Both the position numbers and the translations under genes were made by a program. From contig JAKAXG010000119.1 in NCBI GenBank assembly GCA_021827225.1, positions 1-9,405 on the forward strand: a stretch of DNA of 9,405 nucleotides. The letters run 5' to 3'. Below, piece by piece: positions 6,336 through 9,405 of this stretch (its first letter is position 1; each line of letters opens with the position of its first letter). The DNA is from Actinomycetes bacterium. GTDB taxonomy: Bacteria > Actinomycetota > Acidimicrobiia > Acidimicrobiales > Palsa-688. Under the pieces are notes generated by a model, which saw only the letters and a program-made list of their open reading frames with translations, had not been told where the DNA came from and did not search any database.

Positions 6336-7289
6336 ATGACACCGATGCTCGCCGCCCTGGTCGCCCGGGCCGGCGGGGGGCACAGCTTCGGTGGCGGCGG
6401 GATCGGCCGCAGCAGCGGGGGAGGCGGGATCCATCTCGGCAGCGGGGGCGGATTCTTCTTCTTCGGCGGCGGCGGGGGAGGAGGCGGCGGCATTGGGGGC
6501 TTCCTGGTGCTCATAGTGGTCATAGTGGTGGTCGCCGGCATGTTCAGCGTCTTCCGTCGGCGGGTCCGCCGCCGGGGCGGCTGGCAGATGAGCGACAGCG
6601 TGGGCGCCCCGCCCTCGCCCGGGACCGGCGACTGGTCCCATTCCGACCAGCCGGCGATCAGCACCGTTCGGGGGGACCTTTTTCCCGGAACCGCACCGGC
6701 GGCCACCGGCCCGGAGACGGCCGACGCCGGGCTGGCCGCCATCGTCGCCCACGACCCAGGCTTCAACCGGGAGGCGTTCCTCGAGCAGGTGCAACGTACC
6801 TTCTTCGTGGTGCAGGAGGCCTGGACCCAGCGCAAGCCGGAGATGAGCCGCCAGGTCATGGCCGACTCGCTGTGGCAGCAGCACCGGGTGCAGATCCAGG
6901 GCTACCTCGACGCCCACAAGCGCAACGTGCTCGAGGACCTGGCGGTGGGCGACCTCACCGTCATCGCCGCCCACAGCGACGCCAGCTACGACACCGTTAC
7001 CGTCCGGGTGCTGGCGGCGTGCGCCGACTACGACGTCGACGACCGCAACGACCGCGTCGTCCGGGGCAACCGGGAGGTGGAGCAGTGGATGGAGGACTGG
7101 ACCTTCCAGCGGTCCTCTTCGGCCCGCACCCCCACCGGCGGTGGCACCATGACCGCCAAGTGCCCCAACTGCGGGGCCCCGCTCGATCTGGACCTCGCCG
7201 GCGAGTGCAGGTACTGCAAGGCCCCGGTCAGCTCCGGCGCCTACGACTGGGTGCTGGCCCGGATATCGCAGGTGCCCAGGGCGTACTGA
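6336..7289 (+). CDS. Membrane-anchored Tim44-like protein with C-terminal zinc ribbon
   Basis: This 317-aa protein starts 10 nt after the SPFH stop with no clear ribosome binding site, so translational coupling is likely. A glycine-rich N-terminus (12-55, with a run of four Phe) precedes one membrane helix (about 54-73, FLVLIVVIVVVAGMFSVF) and a basic stop-transfer cluster RRRVRRR. A disordered linker (85-130) leads to a Tim44-like domain (about 138-260), including DPGFNREAFLEQVQRTFF, TVTVRVLAACADYDVDD and WMEDWTFQRS. A zinc ribbon (CPNCG...CRYC: Cys276/279/291/294) and YDWVLARISQV close the protein. The Arg cluster after the helix suggests the Tim44 and ribbon parts are cytoplasmic. Tim44-fold domains bind partner proteins and membranes; the partner here is unknown, but the SPFH product is the obvious candidate. 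An in-frame ATG at 6345 is an alternative start. Confidence 0.85.
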   Translation: MTPMLAALVARAGGGHSFGGGGIGRSSGGGGIHLGSGGGFFFFGGGGGGGGGIGGFLVLIVVIVVVAGMFSVFRRRVRRRGGWQMSDSVGAPPSPGTGDWSHSDQPAISTVRGDLFPGTAPAATGPETADAGLAAIVAHDPGFNREAFLEQVQRTFFVVQEAWTQRKPEMSRQVMADSLWQQHRVQIQGYLDAHKRNVLEDLAVGDLTVIAAHSDASYDTVTVRVLAACADYDVDDRNDRVVRGNREVEQWMEDWTFQRSSSARTPTGGGTMTAKCPNCGAPLDLDLAGECRYCKAPVSSGAYDWVLARISQVPRAY

Positions 7290-7298
7290 GCCCGCCAG

Positions 7299-7314
7299 GC
7301 CCGTCACAACGGGC
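7299..7314 (+). terminator. Hairpin after the SPFH-Tim44 operon
   Basis: GCCCGT and ACGGGC form a perfect 6-bp stem around a CACA tetraloop, ten bases after the Tim44-like stop. It is followed by GATCAACAATTTG, AT-rich for this genome but without a T-run. It is a likely weak intrinsic terminator separating this operon from the sigma-like gene. Confidence 0.5.
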
Positions 7315-7429
7315 GATCAACAATTTGTCCGAAGGTCTTCACTACCTGGATGAACGGGCAGGAGGCCGCCAATCTGGTCAGCGAAGGGGCAGACGGTTGA
7401 CCGAAGAGGCACGGGCAAAGGGGTACGAA

Positions 7430-7729
7430 ATGACCGGTGCGGCAATGGCGCCGTGCGCGGACGCCGATCTGGTGGCGGCCGCCGCGGAAGGCGATGGCGG
7501 AGCCTGGGACCGGCTGGTCGACCGGTTCGCCGGGACGGTCTGGATGGTGGCCCGGGGCCACGGACTCGACCGGCCCGACGCCGCGGATGTCTCCCGGGCG
7601 ACGTGGATGCGTCTGGCGGACAGCCTGCAGCTGATCGAGCAGCCCGAACGGGTGGGGGACTGGCTGGCCAGCACCGCCTGCCGCGAATCCCGGCGGGTGC
7701 TGCGCCTCTCAGGACGGGCGGGGGCCTAG
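7430..7729 (+). CDS. Truncated sigma-70-family protein, region 2 only
   Basis: The 99-aa product matches region 2 of ECF-like sigma factors: DADLVAAAAEGDGGAWDRLV (11-30), then RFAGTVWMVARGHGLDRPDAADVSRATWMRLADSL (32-66), then PERVGDWLASTACRESRRVL (72-91), followed by RLSGRAGA and a stop. Relatives of this type continue past this point into region 4, which recognises the -35 element; here it is absent. The protein may bind core RNA polymerase and a -10 element but should not drive -35-dependent promoters alone. AAAGGGG (7417-7423) six bases before ATG 7430 supports this start; a TTG at 7397 with its own AAGGGG at 7384 would give 110 aa. Its stop overlaps the stop of the opposing gene in CTAG. 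It may be a functional remnant, an anti-activator or a decaying pseudogene. Confidence 0.75.
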   Translation: MTGAAMAPCADADLVAAAAEGDGGAWDRLVDRFAGTVWMVARGHGLDRPDAADVSRATWMRLADSLQLIEQPERVGDWLASTACRESRRVLRLSGRAGA

Positions 7730-8133
7730 AGCCGGAACCAGTCGGTGGCGATCGGCTCGCCGTCCGCCTGGCCGAAGACCAGACGGACCAGGCCGTGCCC
7801 GGTGCTGCTGAACTCGAAGCGACCGTCGTGGACCTGGGCCACCGGCTCGTGATCGGCGCCGCCCAGTTGCACGGCCGGCGACGGCGTGGAACCCGGGTCC
7901 ACCCGGCCGGACACCGTGGCCTCGCTGGCGGTGACCCGGACGGTCACGTCCACCTTCAGGTCCGGATGCTCGAACCGCAGCCGGTGGTCGGACGGCTCGT
8001 CGGTGCCGTCGACGAGGGAGTCGAAGACCAACGGGGCCAGCTTCGGTGCTTTGTCCCTGCTCTGGAACACGGCCTTGGCCGCAGCAACTACGTCTTCTGG
8101 GACCGTGGGCCCCGATGGATCACTTCGGGTCAT
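7726..8133 (-). CDS. Small beta-rich protein of a type seen beside actinobacterial sigma factors
   Basis: The 135-aa product has no signal peptide, membrane helix or cysteine. Residues 10-43 (VPEDVVAAAKAVFQSRD, then APLVFDSLVDG) look helical. The rest reads as a beta sandwich: LRFEHPDLKVDVTVRV, VSGRVDPGS, VQLGG, then HDGRFEFSSTGHGLVRLVF, ending IATDWFRL, in the manner of small transthyretin/carboxypeptidase-regulatory folds. I recognise the pattern (PEDVVAAAK...FDSL...G.V.P...TDW) as proteins that usually follow ECF-like sigma genes in actinobacteria, in some cases near CHAT-domain genes. That association is from memory. Here the gene opposes the sigma fragment rather than following it. ATG 8133 lies 8 bases after TAGAGT, a leaderless-type arrangement. 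Its biochemical function is unknown. Confidence 0.75.
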   Translation of the reverse strand: MTRSDPSGPTVPEDVVAAAKAVFQSRDKAPKLAPLVFDSLVDGTDEPSDHRLRFEHPDLKVDVTVRVTASEATVSGRVDPGSTPSPAVQLGGADHEPVAQVHDGRFEFSSTGHGLVRLVFGQADGEPIATDWFRL

Positions 8134-8141
8134 TTTTTCCC

Positions 8142-8147
8142 ACTCTA
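8142..8147 (-). promoter_or_regulatory. -10 box (TAGAGT) of the 135-aa protein gene, leaderless type
   Basis: On the minus strand TAGAGT matches TAnnnT and is followed by GGGAAAAA and then the ATG. Transcription would start within a few bases of the start codon. No Shine-Dalgarno is present, which agrees with a leaderless message. The 109-bp gap to the next gene (8134-8242) leaves room for an independent promoter. Confidence 0.45.
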
Positions 8148-8242
8148 AATGACGGGGGCCCTAGGCGTGGGGGCGCAGGTGGTGCTCGTTGGGTGCCAGA
8201 GCGGGGCGACCGCCGGGCTGATACCCGCAGTAGCCTTACGCG

Positions 8243-9405
8243 CTACCCGCCGGACCTGGCGGCGGCGGTGACCCTGGCCGTCTTCGGGGCGGCCTTGGCC
8301 GGGCCCGCCGGCCGGGCCGGCTTCGAGGCGCCCGGCAGGGGGGCCAGCTCCGGTCCCTGTGCCGCCTGGGAGGGCGCCGCCACCAGCCCGGCTGCCACCA
8401 GCCGCCTCGGGATCAGCCAGCTGAGCATCTGGTGGTAGACGGTCATGATGGAGATCCCGTAGACCGTGCTCGACGCCCACACGCCCGACAGGGCCATCCA
8501 GGTGGAGCAGCATCCGCCCACGCCGACCGACCCCACCAGGTGGGTGTCCACCTTTGAGGGGGAGGCGTAGGCGTCGAGCAGCTCCAGCTGGGCTCCCACC
8601 CCGTGCGACGCGTTGGGGAAGCTCCAGCCGTGGGCGCAGGTGTCGCAGGCGCCGATGCCGGCGAAGTTGTTGTCCTTGCCGGTCAGCTGCCCGCCGGCCG
8701 GGAAGGAGAAGAACCCGGTCTCGACCACCGACTGGGCGAAGGCCACGTCGTAGCGGACCCCGGTCTTCTGGCCCCACGTCTGGTAGTCCTGGGCCAGCTG
8801 GGCGATGGGCACGGTGGTGTTGGCCTTGTGGCCGGTGCTGGCGAACCAGGCCGCCAGGTCGGCCCCGGTCAGCGCCGACGGGCCGAGGATGGCCGGCGAG
8901 TACACCTTGCCGGGCGGCACCGGCCCCGCCGCGCCGGTGACGACCGCCGGTTGCGAGCCGCCGGGCGTGGTGGTGGCCGTCGGGTGGGTGAGGCTGTGGA
9001 GGCTCAGCGACGCCAGATCGGGCAGCGGCGTGGCCGCCGCCGCCCCCGGGTTGGTGGCGGCGGTGATCACCTGCCGCAGGGTCTGCTGGGCGGCCAGCAG
9101 CGCCGACTCCGCCTGGCCGACGGCGGTCTGGGCCTGGTGGTAGGAGGCGGCGGCGTGGGCCGCCACCTTCTGGGCGTCGACCAGGTTCACCTTGGCGTCG
9201 TTGTAGGCCTGGCGGGCGTGCTCGCCCACCAGGATGAGCATCTCCTTGGCGTCGAGCTCCTTGATCCCGGTGAGGCCGCCGGGGGTGCTGACGGTGCCGG
9301 CGCCCTGGTTGCCGTTGCCGCCCGGGGAGCCGAATCCGGGGGTGCTGTATCCCACCCCGATGTAGGCGGCCAGGGCCATCGACCGCAGCTTGGAGTCGGC
9401 GGTCG
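8243..9405 (-). CDS. Secreted-type glucosaminidase (GH73-like), N-terminus cut by window edge
   Basis: The frame is open from the right edge, reading TADSKLRS before a Met at 9379, so the true start probably lies outside. Numbered from that Met, a glycine-rich part (10-40) leads to an alanine-rich helical, probably coiled-coil segment (42-105) and a Pro/Thr/Ala linker (110-165). The catalytic-type domain (about 165-325) has VAFAQSVVETGFFSFP with the likely acid Glu220, then GKDNNFAGIG (234-243) and WASSTVYGISIMTVYHQML (301-319), matching FlgJ/LytG-type N-acetylglucosaminidases that cut peptidoglycan. Cys245, Cys248, Cys290 and Cys291 could form two disulfides, which suits an exported enzyme. 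The C-terminal tail is Pro/Ala/Lys-rich, suggesting wall binding. The signal peptide is not in view. Helical segment plus hydrolase fits a cell-wall remodelling role. Confidence 0.82.
   Translation of the reverse strand, partial: TADSKLRSMALAAYIGVGYSTPGFGSPGGNGNQGAGTVSTPGGLTGIKELDAKEMLILVGEHARQAYNDAKVNLVDAQKVAAHAAASYHQAQTAVGQAESALLAAQQTLRQVITAATNPGAAAATPLPDLASLSLHSLTHPTATTTPGGSQPAVVTGAAGPVPPGKVYSPAILGPSALTGADLAAWFASTGHKANTTVPIAQLAQDYQTWGQKTGVRYDVAFAQSVVETGFFSFPAGGQLTGKDNNFAGIGACDTCAHGWSFPNASHGVGAQLELLDAYASPSKVDTHLVGSVGVGGCCSTWMALSGVWASSTVYGISIMTVYHQMLSWLIPRRLVAAGLVAAPSQAAQGPELAPLPGASKPARPAGPAKAAPKTARVTAAARSGG

Noticed and set aside
7350..7380. ECF-type promoter (GAAC ... GTC) ahead of the sigma-like gene
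   Set aside because: GAAC is present but the next GTC is about 21 bases on, too far for the usual 16-17 base spacing.
6872..7429. Extension of the sigma-like frame back to 6872
   Set aside because: It is a shadow of the Tim44-like gene, with no sigma similarity before residue 1 of the chosen start.
7730..8148. Search for a lost sigma region 4 downstream of the truncated sigma gene
   Set aside because: Plus-strand frames here read only as shadows of the 135-aa minus-strand gene; no helix-turn-helix resembling region 4 was found.
8145..8777. 210-codon minus-strand frame overlapping the glucosaminidase gene
   Set aside because: Out-of-frame reading of the hydrolase domain; Arg/Gly-rich with no motif.

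Overview
This window is very GC-rich with strong G/C at third codon positions and frequent GTG/TTG starts. Several genes have a TAnnnT box only 6-9 nt before the start codon, a leaderless-transcript style. Together with a ProA, a RES-type toxin-antitoxin pair and a sigma fragment plus partner of a kind I associate with actinobacteria, this suggests a high-GC actinobacterium. An acidimicrobial-type lineage is an inference only. No rRNA, tRNA, CRISPR array or insertion sequence was seen.

Layout, left to right. (1) 1-1104, minus strand: a RES-domain toxin cut by the left window edge and its HTH antitoxin, translationally overlapping. (2) 1190-2455, plus strand: proA, proline biosynthesis, divergent from the antitoxin. 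A GC hairpin lies between proA and the convergent VWA gene. (3) 2500-4886, minus strand: a two-gene operon of a MoxR-type AAA+ ATPase followed 5 nt later by a CoxE-like VWA protein with a MIDAS motif. (4) 4887-5089: a 203-bp divergent regulatory region with an 11-bp inverted repeat, an 18-bp LacI-like palindrome, and three TTCA-type repeats at exact 11-bp phasing placed like a PHO box before a -10 element. (5) 5090-7289, plus strand: an SPFH/band-7 protein with three C-terminal zinc ribbons, then 10 nt later a glycine-rich membrane-anchored Tim44-like protein that also ends in a zinc ribbon. (6) 7430-8133: a sigma-70-like protein that stops after region 2, and a 135-aa partner-type protein on the opposite strand. 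Their stop codons overlap in a single CTAG. (7) 8243-9405, minus strand: a GH73-like glucosaminidase cut by the right edge.

The most interesting unit is 2500-7289. A MoxR/VWA ATPase pair faces an SPFH-zinc-ribbon/Tim44-zinc-ribbon pair across a dense regulatory region. By family knowledge these are an AAA+ remodelling machine with its metal-binding adaptor, a membrane-microdomain scaffold and a membrane-tethered Tim44-fold protein. A joint envelope-maintenance role, possibly tied to a two-component signal such as phosphate limitation, is an inference. The truncated, rearranged sigma locus is the second point of interest.
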